This document shows positions 1-6,949 of a stretch of DNA of 21,052 nucleotides, in pieces. Every line of letters starts with the position of its first letter. The first letter of the stretch is position 1. The notes beneath the pieces were generated by a model that did not search any database, was not told the DNA's origin, and saw only the letters and a list, made by a program, of their open reading frames with translations. A program made the translations under genes and the position numbers. The stretch comes from a virus: IMG/VR virus record IMGVR_UViG_3300048927_000131, positions 1 to 21,052 of that record. One strand, 5' to 3'.

Positions 1-2
1 TC

Positions 3-329
3 TCTCTGCTGGCGCTGGTGGCCGTGCTCGTCCTGTTGCTACTGCGCAAATATACCCGGCTGGAGTTTGTTGGTCATGCCCGGCTGCTGCTTAAAACATG
101 GTCCGTCCGCCTGGGCGCTGCCGGCGCGTTGGTCGGTGTATGGGCTCAATCATTCCCGGATGCTGCTCTTCATGCCTGGGCAATGCTGCCGCCGGAGATC
201 AAAGGTATTTTGCCGCCCAACGTTGTGGCGATGATTAGCCCCGCACTGGTAGTTCTCGCCATTCTTTCTCAGTACGTCAGACAGCCAAAGCTGAAAGACA
301 GGGGGGATGAGCAGCAGGAGTCGCAATGA
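3..329 (+). CDS. Holin-like phage membrane protein, 5' end outside window
   Basis: The frame is open from the first in-frame codon at position 3. A GTG at 18 could start a 103-residue product, but it falls inside a hydrophobic segment and has no visible ribosome site, so the true start is probably upstream of the window. Hydrophobic stretches are visible at the N-terminus (LLALVAVLVLLLL), in the middle after KTWSVRLGAAGALVG, and near residues 68-86 (VVAMISPALVVLAILSQYV), followed by a charged hydrophilic tail. The order 'WSVRL..., hydrophobic hairpin, QPKL, charged tail' resembles the DUF7940-type phage holin family. The stop overlaps the next start as ATGA (326-329), so it is co-translated with the spanin genes. 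Role inferred: inner-membrane hole formation at lysis. No endolysin is seen; it may lie upstream. Confidence 0.7.
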   Translation, partial: SLLALVAVLVLLLLRKYTRLEFVGHARLLLKTWSVRLGAAGALVGVWAQSFPDAALHAWAMLPPEIKGILPPNVVAMISPALVVLAILSQYVRQPKLKDRGDEQQESQ

Positions 330-601
330 GCCTTGAATTTATCAGCGGGCTGGTAGTCGTTCTGCTTGGCTTAATCGCTGGCGCGTTTGGGTTAGGTCAC
401 GCCCGCGGAACCAGTAAAGCAGAAGCGAAAGCCAGTCAGCAGCGTACCGAAGAGAATGCGGCCGCCAGCGTCGCCGCGGCAGAACGTAAGGCAGAAGTCA
501 CGAAAGAGGCCAGCAATGTACAGCAGACTGTTAGCCATATGCCTGATGACGATGTTGATCGGGAGCTGCGCGAAAAGTTTACCCGCCCCGGTGGTGGTTG
601 A
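326..601 (+). CDS. Inner-membrane spanin (Rz-like)
   Basis: A 91-residue protein with one N-terminal transmembrane segment (about residues 6-24, GLVVVLLGLIAGAFGLG), then an alanine/lysine/glutamate-rich helix (about 28-70) likely to form a periplasmic coiled coil, and a polar C-terminus. This is the layout of i-spanins, which link the inner membrane to an outer-membrane lipoprotein partner and fuse the membranes in the last lysis step. The start has a CAGGAG ribosome site seven bases upstream and overlaps the holin-like gene by ATGA. The partner gene starts within it in another frame at 516, which is the classic Rz/Rz1 architecture. At 91 residues it is shorter than lambda Rz (153). Function is assigned from topology and context rather than strong family similarity. 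Confidence 0.72.
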   Translation: MSLEFISGLVVVLLGLIAGAFGLGHARGTSKAEAKASQQRTEENAAASVAAAERKAEVTKEASNVQQTVSHMPDDDVDRELREKFTRPGGG

Positions 602-746
602 TACCGCATGTAGTTGGGTGCGGATCATCTATCTGACTGATCACGATATTGACGTTCTCGACCGTCAGACCAAGCGCGACATTCTGGCGCACAACAAATC
701 AGTGCTGGCGAACTGCCCGCAATCAACCGAAAAGGCTATGAAATGA
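516..746 (+). CDS. Outer-membrane spanin lipoprotein (Rz1-like), nested start
   Basis: A 76-residue product starts inside the i-spanin gene in a different frame and runs 145 bases past its end. The ATG at 516 is chosen over the upstream in-frame ATG at 456 because it has an AGAGG ribosome site just before it and gives a lipoprotein signal: MYSR, hydrophobic core LLAICLMTMLI, then the lipobox-like IGSC with the modified cysteine at residue 18. The mature part holds the DTAC...V..IYLTD...LD..T...I..HN......C pattern common in enterobacterial phage Rz1-type proteins, with cysteines at residues 32 and 67 that could form a disulphide. Role: partner of the i-spanin in disrupting the outer membrane. 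Its stop overlaps the next start as ATGA (743-746). Confidence 0.78.
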   Translation: MYSRLLAICLMTMLIGSCAKSLPAPVVVDTACSWVRIIYLTDHDIDVLDRQTKRDILAHNKSVLANCPQSTEKAMK

Positions 747-1036
747 GTGAAGCTAAACCGCAGGACGGCAGCACCGTAAAGGGCTACCGCACATTAACCA
801 CGGGCGACATTGAGCGTATGAACCGCCTTAAAGGCGTCAGCCGCCATTTCTGTAGTTTGCTTGATACCGAGCGAGGTGAATTGTTGGCTGTCCGTAATGG
901 CCCGGCAATGTTAAGCGCTGAGCATGCTCGGGAGATTGATGAAGCTATGCGCAGCCTGTCTATCGCGCGCACCAAAATGCAGGAAGCGTGTATGTGGGCA
1001 TGCCGTGCAGTTGCCCGGCCTGATGCAGATTGCTAA
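743..1036 (+). CDS. acb2-like: Acb2/Tad1-type cyclic-nucleotide sponge (putative anti-CBASS/anti-Thoeris protein)
   Basis: A 97-residue helical protein. Its N-terminal block reads GYRTLT..DIERMN.LK (residues 14-30) and its C-terminal helix reads RSLSIARTKMQEACMWACRAVARP (about 70-93, key residues R70, Q80, W85, R88, P93). This two-block pattern (GYR.L....I..MN..K, then a long helix ending in hydrophobic-RAVA.P) is what I know of the Acb2/Tad1 hairpin domain (formerly DUF7681). In that family a hexamer binds and sequesters cyclic di- and trinucleotides made by CBASS, and Tad1 relatives bind Thoeris cyclic ADP-ribose. The ligand-contacting Tyr and Lys recalled for Acb2 (Y11, K26) are 15 residues apart; Y15 and K30 here have the same spacing. 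The segment between (45-60, RGELLAVRNGPAMLS) appears longer than in short family members. Start: AAGG ribosome site, ATGA coupling to the o-spanin. Ligand range cannot be told from sequence. Confidence 0.75.
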   Translation: MSEAKPQDGSTVKGYRTLTTGDIERMNRLKGVSRHFCSLLDTERGELLAVRNGPAMLSAEHAREIDEAMRSLSIARTKMQEACMWACRAVARPDADC

Positions 1037-1099
1037 TGCATTACAGAAGCTATTCAAAGTGAGTGGCTTCGATAATGTTCAGAATTCAGGGAAAACACC

Positions 1100-2092
1100 A
1101 TGGCAAAACCGGACTGGGGCGAGCTTCAGCAACGGTTCCTGTCCGATCATGCCGCAACCGGCGTATCACCGAAGGATTGGTGTGAAGCGCAGGGACTGAA
1201 TTACGCAACCGCCCGTCGATATATCAAGAAACCCACTGCGCAAACTGCGCAAAAACTTGCGCAGAAGAAATTGCGCACTGCGCAAAAGGAACAGTGCGCA
1301 GAAGAGCTGGTGGATGATGACGGCCTTACTGTTCAACAGCGTTTATTTGTCGCAGAGTACCTGAAGGATAACAACGCCACACAGGCCGCCATCCGTGCCG
1401 GGTACAGCAAAAAGACTGCTTACTCAATTGGTCAACGTCTGTTGAAGAAAGTTGAGATTGCGCAGGCCATTGCGCAGCAGCAGAAAGCATCCATTGAGCG
1501 TACGCTCGGCAGCGCTGACGAAGTGCTTGAGAAGATGTGGCGCCTGGCCACCTTCGACGCCAACCAGATATCGCAACATCGCCGCGGTTGTTGCCGTCAC
1601 TGCTGGGGCTTCGGTCACCAGTACCAATGGCGTGATGCCGTGGAGTACGAAGAGAAGCGACTCGAAGCGCTTGAGCGCAAACGTCGCGAGCCTGTTGATG
1701 TTGGCGGTTATGGCTATAACCATACACTCGATCCTAATCCAGATTGCCCGCGCTGTAATGGCGAAGGAGTGAGCCGCGTAGTGCTGCAAGACTCGACAAA
1801 ATTGGATGATGCGGCCGCACTGGCTTATTCCGGCGTGAAGGTCGGCAAGGCCGGTATCGAAATAACCTCAATCAGCCGTGAACGGATGTTTGAGGCTGTC
1901 GCTAAGCGTCTGGGCCTGGCTGATGCGGAGAATGCGCAGCGCATCCAGCAGGTGGAGATTGAGCGCCGCCAACTGGAAGTAGACAAAATCCGCAAACAAC
2001 TTGAACCTCCTGAGAAAAAAGAGGGGGAGGTTGTCGATCTCAACGTGCTTGCGCGTCGCCTGGCGTTTGCCCTGACTAAAGCGATGAAATGA
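1100..2092 (+). CDS. Terminase small subunit with N-terminal HTH and two CxxCxGxG motifs
   Basis: A 330-residue protein directly before the large terminase. Residues 5-43 look like a DNA-binding helix-turn-helix (WGELQQRF...GVSPKDWCEAQGL...TARRYI). A low-complexity Ala/Gln/Lys linker (45-70) is encoded by the TGCGCA repeats. Residues 75-135 match the Terminase_2 small-subunit core (LT.QQRLFVAEYL.D.NATQAAIRAGYS..TA...G.RLL....I). The insert at 160-225 has two DnaJ-like motifs, CRHCWGFG (165-172) and CPRCNGEG (216-223), likely one zinc site. The C-terminus (275-330) is a charged helix, possibly for large-subunit contact. Role: recognises the packaging site and regulates the motor. Start: AGGGAAAA ribosome site 8-15 bases upstream. 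It ends one base before the large-subunit start. Confidence 0.88.
   Translation: MAKPDWGELQQRFLSDHAATGVSPKDWCEAQGLNYATARRYIKKPTAQTAQKLAQKKLRTAQKEQCAEELVDDDGLTVQQRLFVAEYLKDNNATQAAIRAGYSKKTAYSIGQRLLKKVEIAQAIAQQQKASIERTLGSADEVLEKMWRLATFDANQISQHRRGCCRHCWGFGHQYQWRDAVEYEEKRLEALERKRREPVDVGGYGYNHTLDPNPDCPRCNGEGVSRVVLQDSTKLDDAAALAYSGVKVGKAGIEITSISRERMFEAVAKRLGLADAENAQRIQQVEIERRQLEVDKIRKQLEPPEKKEGEVVDLNVLARRLAFALTKAMK
1237..1300. repeat. Cluster of six TGCGCA palindromes in the small terminase gene; candidate packaging site
   Basis: The palindrome TGCGCA occurs at 1237, 1246, 1258, 1272, 1279 and 1295, that is six copies in 64 bases, often followed by AAA or GAAGA. Further copies sit at 1459, 1471 and 1933 in the same gene. 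In translation the cluster makes the Ala/Gln/Lys linker between the HTH and the terminase core. In P22-like phages the pac site lies inside the small-terminase gene, so a protein-binding role is possible. Coding repetition alone is the alternative. Confidence 0.6.
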
Positions 2093-2093
2093 T

Positions 2094-3686
2094 ATGAGCG
2101 GGATTTCTTTTGATGAAGTTCTCGAACGCCTGAAGTCTCTTACCCCTGAAGAATTGAAGGCTGTCGAGCATGATGTAATGGCCGCGACAAAAGATATGCT
2201 CTGGGTGCCGAATCCTGGCCCTCAGACTGACGCTTATTACTGTGATGCCGATGAACTGTTTTACGGCGGACAGGCGGGCGGTGGTAAATCTGCGCTGATA
2301 AACGGCCTGGCTGTCACAAGCCACGAGCGATCACTCATCTTGCGACGTATCCGCGAAGATGCCAAGAAACTGGCCGAGTCTGAACTTATCGGTAAGTTGT
2401 TCGACGGCGGTCGTGATGGGTGGAATGGTTCTGATCTGGTCTGGAGGAATGGCAAGCAGCTAATCCAGTACGGCGGCTGTGAACAGGAAGAGGACAAGCA
2501 GCGCTATAAAGGTGATCCTCACGATTTAATTTGTTTCGATGAGGTGACTGACTTCCTCGAAACTCAGTACGAGTTCATCACGATCTGGAACCGTTCCACG
2601 ACTCCGGGGCAAAAATGCCGGGTTGTGGCTACTGGTAACCCACCAACCAGCGCTACAGGGCTATGGGTTATTCGGCGGTGGGGGGCATGGCTTGATCCAT
2701 CGCATCCTAACCCCGCGAAACCCGGCGAACTTCGCTGGTATCTTCGAAATGAAGTCGGCGAAGAAATGGAGGTTGAAGGCCGGGGGCCGCATTTGATCGG
2801 TGGTTTCATGGTTGAGGCTAAGTCGAGAACATTCATCCCGGCAAAGTTAAGCGACAATCCAGATCTGGCTGCTGATGGCGAATATGCCCGTATCCTTAAC
2901 AACCTTCCAAAAGAATTACGGGATGCATACCGCGATGGGCAGTTCCGGGCATCGCTTCAGGATGAACCCAACCAATGCATCCCCACAGCCTGGGTGCAGG
3001 CGGCAATGTCTCGCTGGACGGCACAACCTCCCGCGGGCGTTCCAATGTGTGCCATTGGCGTGGACGTTGCGCAGGGTGGTTCTGACAACACGGTGATATC
3101 TCCCCGCCATGACGGCTGGTTTGCTGAATTGCTCACAGTTCCGGGGAAAGAGACTCCCGGAGGAACTGATGTTGCTGGTCTGGTTATCTCCAAGCGCCGT
3201 GATGGCGCCAAATGCATTGTTGATATTGGCGGCGGCTGGGGTGGTGACGCCTATGCCCACTTGCGTGAAAACGGCGTTGATGCTGTTTCGTACATGGGGA
3301 TCAAGGATTCCGTCAGACGTACACATGATGGCCTGCTGAAGTTCAGAAATATTCGAACCGAGGCTTACTGGAAACTACGTGAGGCATTGAATCCTGACCA
3401 GCCAGGCGGCTCAACAATCTGCCTCCCAAACGATCCAACATTACTCTCTGACCTTACCGCACCCACCTATGAGGTTAAGCGTGGCGGGAATGGCGGCGGC
3501 GTCATTCATCTTGAGTCGAAAGAAAATCTCGTTAAGCGCCTTGGACGTTCTCCTGACCGGGGCGACGCCGTGGTTATGAGTTGGTTTGATGGTGAAAGGC
3601 AGGCGAATGTTCGCGGCGGCTACCGGGCACGGAATGCGCCGCCGAAAGTTAATCTCGGACACTCCAACCAGAAAAGGAGACGATAA
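2094..3686 (+). CDS. Terminase large subunit (packaging ATPase-nuclease)
   Basis: A 530-residue protein with the two expected domains. The N-terminal ATPase has a Walker A loop GGQAGGGKSA (residues 58-67), a Walker B LICFDE (145-150) and a coupling-type VVATGNPP (177-184). The C-terminal RuvC/RNase H-like nuclease shows acidic residues at D324 (AIGVDVAQGGSDNT), D377 (CIVDIGGGWGGDA) and D488/D491 (RSPDRGDAVVMSWF). This is the Terminase_6-type large subunit: it pumps DNA through the portal and cuts concatemers. Length is typical. The start lies one base after the small-subunit stop with only a weak ribosome site, so translational coupling is likely. The C-terminus ends in a basic tail (NQKRRR). 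Confidence 0.95.
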   Translation: MSGISFDEVLERLKSLTPEELKAVEHDVMAATKDMLWVPNPGPQTDAYYCDADELFYGGQAGGGKSALINGLAVTSHERSLILRRIREDAKKLAESELIGKLFDGGRDGWNGSDLVWRNGKQLIQYGGCEQEEDKQRYKGDPHDLICFDEVTDFLETQYEFITIWNRSTTPGQKCRVVATGNPPTSATGLWVIRRWGAWLDPSHPNPAKPGELRWYLRNEVGEEMEVEGRGPHLIGGFMVEAKSRTFIPAKLSDNPDLAADGEYARILNNLPKELRDAYRDGQFRASLQDEPNQCIPTAWVQAAMSRWTAQPPAGVPMCAIGVDVAQGGSDNTVISPRHDGWFAELLTVPGKETPGGTDVAGLVISKRRDGAKCIVDIGGGWGGDAYAHLRENGVDAVSYMGIKDSVRRTHDGLLKFRNIRTEAYWKLREALNPDQPGGSTICLPNDPTLLSDLTAPTYEVKRGGNGGGVIHLESKENLVKRLGRSPDRGDAVVMSWFDGERQANVRGGYRARNAPPKVNLGHSNQKRRR

Positions 3687-3908
3687 ATGAGTAAAGCAAC
3701 AGACGCTATCGGAAGTGTTGTCGGTAGTATTTTAGGAACCAAGAGCGGCGGCGTAACTGTTGAAAGTGAAGACCAGACAGCGGCACCGACTGAAGATACC
3801 GACGCCGTAAAGGCTGCGCGACGTCGCAGCATGATTCAGAGTCAGCAGCGCAGCGGTCGAAGTAGCACAATTCTCACCGGCAGCAGCAATAACAAACTGG
3901 GTGGATGA
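3687..3908 (+). CDS. Small phage protein between terminase and portal, SGRSSTILTG motif
   Basis: A 73-residue protein whose start ATG directly follows the terminase stop (TAAATG), with a strong AAAAGGAG ribosome site. The N-terminal part is small-residue rich (AIGSVVGSILG, possibly amphipathic), the middle is acidic, and the C-terminus holds RRRSMIQSQQRSGRSSTILTG. A similar '(S/R)GR.STILT' tail occurs, from memory, in short proteins near terminase/portal genes of many tailed phages, where function is unknown. Its position corresponds to gene 3 of epsilon15-like phages. Head assembly or a minor internal protein are possible; neither is shown by the sequence. The stop overlaps the portal start. 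Confidence 0.75.
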   Translation: MSKATDAIGSVVGSILGTKSGGVTVESEDQTAAPTEDTDAVKAARRRSMIQSQQRSGRSSTILTGSSNNKLGG

Positions 3909-5521
3909 TGGACAGCAGAGCACAGCAACTGATAAAGAACGGCGATCACTTGTTCAGCAAGAAATCCTCTCTGCTGTCGCTCTGGCAGGAAATCGCCGAT
4001 AACTTTTATCCTGAGCGCGCTGACTTCACTATCTGCCGTTCGCTGGGTAATGAGTTCGCGGATCATCTAATGACCAGCTACCCCGTACTGGCGCGTCGTG
4101 ACCTGGGAGATTCCTTTGGCTCAATGCTGAGGCGTGATAAGTGGTTCAATCTGAATATTCAGGGCAGTGAACCCGACCACCAGGCAAAAGTCTGGCTGCA
4201 ATGGGCCAGAGATGTTCAGTATCGGGCAATGTATGCGAGAGGAACTCAACTGGTCAGGGCCACCAAAGAGGGCGATCACGACTTCTCAGCATTCGGCCAG
4301 TGTGCGATCAGCGTTGAACTTAACAGACATGCTAATGGCCTGCTGTATCGCTGCTGGCATCTCCGGGACGTGGCGTGGGCAGAAAACGCGGACGGCGAGA
4401 TCGACACCATTCACCGAAAGTGGAAGCCCACAGCGACCCAGTTGAAGCAGCTTTTCGGCAATAAAATCAGTCAGCAGGTCAAAAATCATCTGGAGAAAGA
4501 CCCGTACAAAGAGGTCAATTGCCGACATATTGTTGTTCCGTCTGAACAATACGAGATGGGGAAAAGCCGTGCGCCGTACACGTCGGTTTATATTGATGTT
4601 GATAATCAGCATGTGATGGAAGAAACGCCGGTAATGAACCGGATTTACTGTATCCCTCGATGGCAAACAGTATCTGGTTCTCAGTATGCTTACTCTCCGG
4701 CCACTATCGTGGCTTTGCCGGATGCGCGCCTGATTCAGTCAATCACTCGTGTCCTTCTCGAAGCTGGCGAAAAGGCCGTTGACCCGCCGCTGGTGGCGAA
4801 TAAGTCCGTATTCCGCGATGACTTTAACCTGATGGCAGGTGGTATCACCTGGGCAGACCTTGAGGCGGATCAGGACATCAGGCAAGTTATCGGCGAGTTT
4901 ACGAAGTCAACGCAACTTCCTGCCGGCATGAACATCCGCAATGATGTCCAGGCAATGATTCATCAGGCGTTTTATCTCAACACCCTGACATTGCCGCAGA
5001 TGTCTGGCATGACGGCGTATGAGGTCAGCCAGCGGGTGCAAGAGTACATTCGTCAGGCGCTGCCGCTGTTCTCTCCGGTAGAGCAGGAGTACAACGGCGA
5101 GCTCTGCGATATGACGTTTAACCTGCTGATGCAATCCGGTGCGTTCGGTTCCCGCTATGACATTCCCGAATCACTTCAGGGGCAGGATGTGCAGTTCTCC
5201 TTCGAGAGCCCACTCCAGTCTGCTATCGGGCAGGAGAAGCAAGGCAAACTGCAGGTAACCGCCGAGATGCTTGGGATTGCGAGAAACATTGATCCTTCTG
5301 TCGATGCTGACGTTGATATTCGTACAGCGTTTAGGGACGCAATGGATGGTTCAGGTGTACCGGCCAAGTGGCTGCGCAGTGAAGACGATGCCAACCAGCT
5401 GCTTCAGCAGCGTGCTCAACAGCAGCAAAGCGCAGCGGAAATGCAGCAGGTATCTCAGGGGGCGGAAACGCTGCAAAACGTGGCTGATGCCGCTCAGTCC
5501 TTCAGGGAGGCAGCCGCATGA
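3905..5521 (+). CDS. Portal (head-to-tail connector) protein, T7 gp8 family
   Basis: A 538-residue protein, close to the 536 residues of T7 gp8, matching the podoviral head-tail connecting family: N-terminal LW.EIADNFYPERADFT, central ....GNP-less wing with VPSEQYE and RIYCIPRWQTVSGSQYAYSPA (about 240-262), and PLFSPVEQEYNGEL near 388-401. The C-terminal 60 residues are glutamine/alanine rich (QQRAQQQQSAAEMQQ) and would form the helical barrel or crown. Twelve copies normally form the ring through which DNA passes and to which terminase and the tail adaptor bind. Two start codons are adjacent (3905 and 3908). The 3905 start overlaps the upstream stop, and the ribosome site (GGGTGG) is weak, implying coupling. 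Confidence 0.93.
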   Translation: MMDSRAQQLIKNGDHLFSKKSSLLSLWQEIADNFYPERADFTICRSLGNEFADHLMTSYPVLARRDLGDSFGSMLRRDKWFNLNIQGSEPDHQAKVWLQWARDVQYRAMYARGTQLVRATKEGDHDFSAFGQCAISVELNRHANGLLYRCWHLRDVAWAENADGEIDTIHRKWKPTATQLKQLFGNKISQQVKNHLEKDPYKEVNCRHIVVPSEQYEMGKSRAPYTSVYIDVDNQHVMEETPVMNRIYCIPRWQTVSGSQYAYSPATIVALPDARLIQSITRVLLEAGEKAVDPPLVANKSVFRDDFNLMAGGITWADLEADQDIRQVIGEFTKSTQLPAGMNIRNDVQAMIHQAFYLNTLTLPQMSGMTAYEVSQRVQEYIRQALPLFSPVEQEYNGELCDMTFNLLMQSGAFGSRYDIPESLQGQDVQFSFESPLQSAIGQEKQGKLQVTAEMLGIARNIDPSVDADVDIRTAFRDAMDGSGVPAKWLRSEDDANQLLQQRAQQQQSAAEMQQVSQGAETLQNVADAAQSFREAAA

Positions 5522-5811
5522 GCATAAAAGCTCCTGAACCTTATTTGCCGTATCCGTGGGGTGACAACATCCCCTTCGTTTACGCGATAAAGGCGCTAAA
5601 CAAAGGCGAGGCCACGCCAGAGCAACAAAAGTTAATTCTGCATGAGCTTATGAATCTGACCGGGTATTACGACCTGAGTTACAGGCCAGATAGCGATCGC
5701 GACACGGCATTTGCTGAGGGTAAGCGATTCGTCGGGGCTCAAGTGGTGAAGATGAATAATCTTTCGTCGAAGGAAGTTGAAGAGGCGAAAGCCAAACGGA
5801 AACAAAAATAA
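5518..5811 (+). CDS. Bbp19-like phage structural protein
   Basis: A 97-residue protein starting at an ATGA overlap with the portal gene behind a strong GGGAGG ribosome site. The C-terminal half (LMNLTGYYDLSYRPDSDRDTAFAEGKRFVG....K) follows the 'F..DP....F.EG.R.....I' pattern of the Bbp19-like family, first seen in Bordetella phage BPP-1 next to the portal and scaffold genes. The exact role in the family is not firmly known; a minor head or connector-associated protein is likely. The tail is highly basic (EEAKAKRKQK). The stop codon is embedded in the first arm of a terminator hairpin, so this gene closes the packaging/portal segment. Confidence 0.72.
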   Translation: MSIKAPEPYLPYPWGDNIPFVYAIKALNKGEATPEQQKLILHELMNLTGYYDLSYRPDSDRDTAFAEGKRFVGAQVVKMNNLSSKEVEEAKAKRKQK

Positions 5812-5832
5812 CCCGCTTCGTGCGGGTTTTTT
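5810..5832 (+). terminator. Intrinsic terminator between portal and capsid segments
   Basis: AACCCGC (5810-5816) pairs with GCGGGTT (5822-5828) around a TTCGT loop, followed by TTTT. The stem begins at the stop codon of the Bbp19-like gene. It lies inside the late gene series, so either late transcription is antiterminated or this hairpin lowers read-through into the scaffold/capsid genes. Confidence 0.85.
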
Positions 5833-5846
5833 ATTGAGGAATTCCA

Positions 5847-6812
5847 ATGCTATTCCGCAACATGTTCTTAAAATACTACGCCCCAGATGATGGAAACGGT
5901 GACCCCGGCGCTCCCGCTGGTGGTAGTCCGGAGGGGGAGGAACCGCCTGAAAGTGGTCAGCAAGGCGAACAGGGTAAGCCTAACCCCAACCCTAATCCGC
6001 TAAATACAGATGATCCACCGCCGCCAGCGGTACCACAAAAGTTTCCTGATAACTGGCGCGATCAGCTTGCTGGTGATGATGCGAAATATCGTAAGCAGCT
6101 GGAACGCTATGCTTCACCTGAAGCGCTGGCGAAAGCTCACCGTGAACTGCAATCCAAGATGAGCTCTGGTGAATTCCGCGCTGCTAAGCTGCCGGAAAAT
6201 CCGACCGATGAAGAGCTGACTCAATGGCGAAAAGATAACGGTGTGCCAGAAAACGCCGATGATTACCTGGCTGATTTGCCGTCAGGCATTGTGCTGGGTG
6301 ATGAAGATAAAGAGCGCGTATCGTCCTTCCTCGAAGCGATGCACGGCAAGAACGTTTCGAAAGAACATGTGCAGGCCGCCATTGAGTGGAACCAGCAGAT
6401 GGTCGAGCAAGAGATGCAGGCCCGCTATGAGCGCAATGTTGAAGCCCAACAGAAGACGGAAGATGCATTGCGCCAGGAGTGGGGGCCGGAATACCGCCGA
6501 AATATCAACCTGATTAACGGCATGCTGGATGGTCTGTCGAAGGATGCGAAGGATTTGTTCCTTGGCGCACAGACCGGAGACGGAGTCAGCATTTTCAATA
6601 ATCCTGACGTGGCGAAATGGCTGGTTGATGTCGCCCGCGCGGTAAACCCGGTGGCAACAGTGGTTCCGGGTGCCAGCAATCCACAGGCGATCACCGACGA
6701 AATTGCAACTCTCGAAAAACGCATGCGTGACGATTATGAGGGTTGGTTCAAAGATGAAGCATCTCAGACCCGCCTGCGTCAACTTTACGAAGCTCAGGAA
6801 CGCCTGGGCTAA
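5847..6812 (+). CDS. Capsid scaffolding protein
   Basis: A 321-residue acidic, largely helical protein between the portal segment and the major capsid gene, the standard scaffold position. The N-terminal region (12-62) is disordered, rich in Gly, Pro, Glu and Gln with an NPNPNPN stretch. After it come helices with FPDNWRDQLAGDD..YRKQLERYASPEALAKAH (about 66-98), a pattern I know from podoviral scaffold/capsid-assembly proteins such as the T7 gp9 type. A long helix (180-240) and a charged C-terminal helix (285-321) could bind coat protein. Start at 5847 has a TTGAGGAAT ribosome site; M6 is a second in-frame ATG. Role: templates procapsid assembly and leaves before or during packaging. Confidence 0.88.
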   Translation: MLFRNMFLKYYAPDDGNGDPGAPAGGSPEGEEPPESGQQGEQGKPNPNPNPLNTDDPPPPAVPQKFPDNWRDQLAGDDAKYRKQLERYASPEALAKAHRELQSKMSSGEFRAAKLPENPTDEELTQWRKDNGVPENADDYLADLPSGIVLGDEDKERVSSFLEAMHGKNVSKEHVQAAIEWNQQMVEQEMQARYERNVEAQQKTEDALRQEWGPEYRRNINLINGMLDGLSKDAKDLFLGAQTGDGVSIFNNPDVAKWLVDVARAVNPVATVVPGASNPQAITDEIATLEKRMRDDYEGWFKDEASQTRLRQLYEAQERLG

Positions 6813-6949
6813 TCCCTTTCAGTAGTAACCGCGCAGCACGACCCCTTTCACAGATAACCGGCCCCTCTTAACAGAGGACACCCCGCTATTGTCTGCCGGA
6901 ATGGATACCTCGTCGGAGCGGCAATAAAACAATCCGATGGAGACAATTT
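6813..6949 (+). other. 137-base leader before the major capsid gene
   Basis: No gene is seen here. In-frame codons upstream of the capsid ATG hit a TAA at 6869 with no start between except an unsupported CTG, so the leader is untranslated. It contains a small hairpin CCTCT-TAAC-AGAGG (6864-6877) and a larger potential pairing TGCCG (6894-6898) with CGGCA (6919-6923). No T-run follows either, so they do not look like terminators; mRNA processing or stability control of the capsid message is possible. No convincing promoter was found by eye. Confidence 0.5.

Noticed and set aside
456-515. Longer o-spanin starting at the ATG at 456
   Set aside because: The extra 20 residues are basic and polar and would bury the lipoprotein signal; ATG 516 has a good ribosome site and a proper n-region.
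1-746. Endolysin gene within the lysis cassette
   Set aside because: No frame in this stretch encodes a muramidase, amidase or transglycosylase pattern; it may lie upstream of the window.
1037-1099. Sigma-70 promoter before the small terminase (TTACAG at 1041, GATAAT at 1071)
   Set aside because: The spacing of 24 bases is too long and no better pair was found.
1237-1300. TGCGCA cluster as a CRISPR array
   Set aside because: Repeat units are only six bases with 1-10 base gaps and lie inside a coding frame; there are no spacers of CRISPR size.
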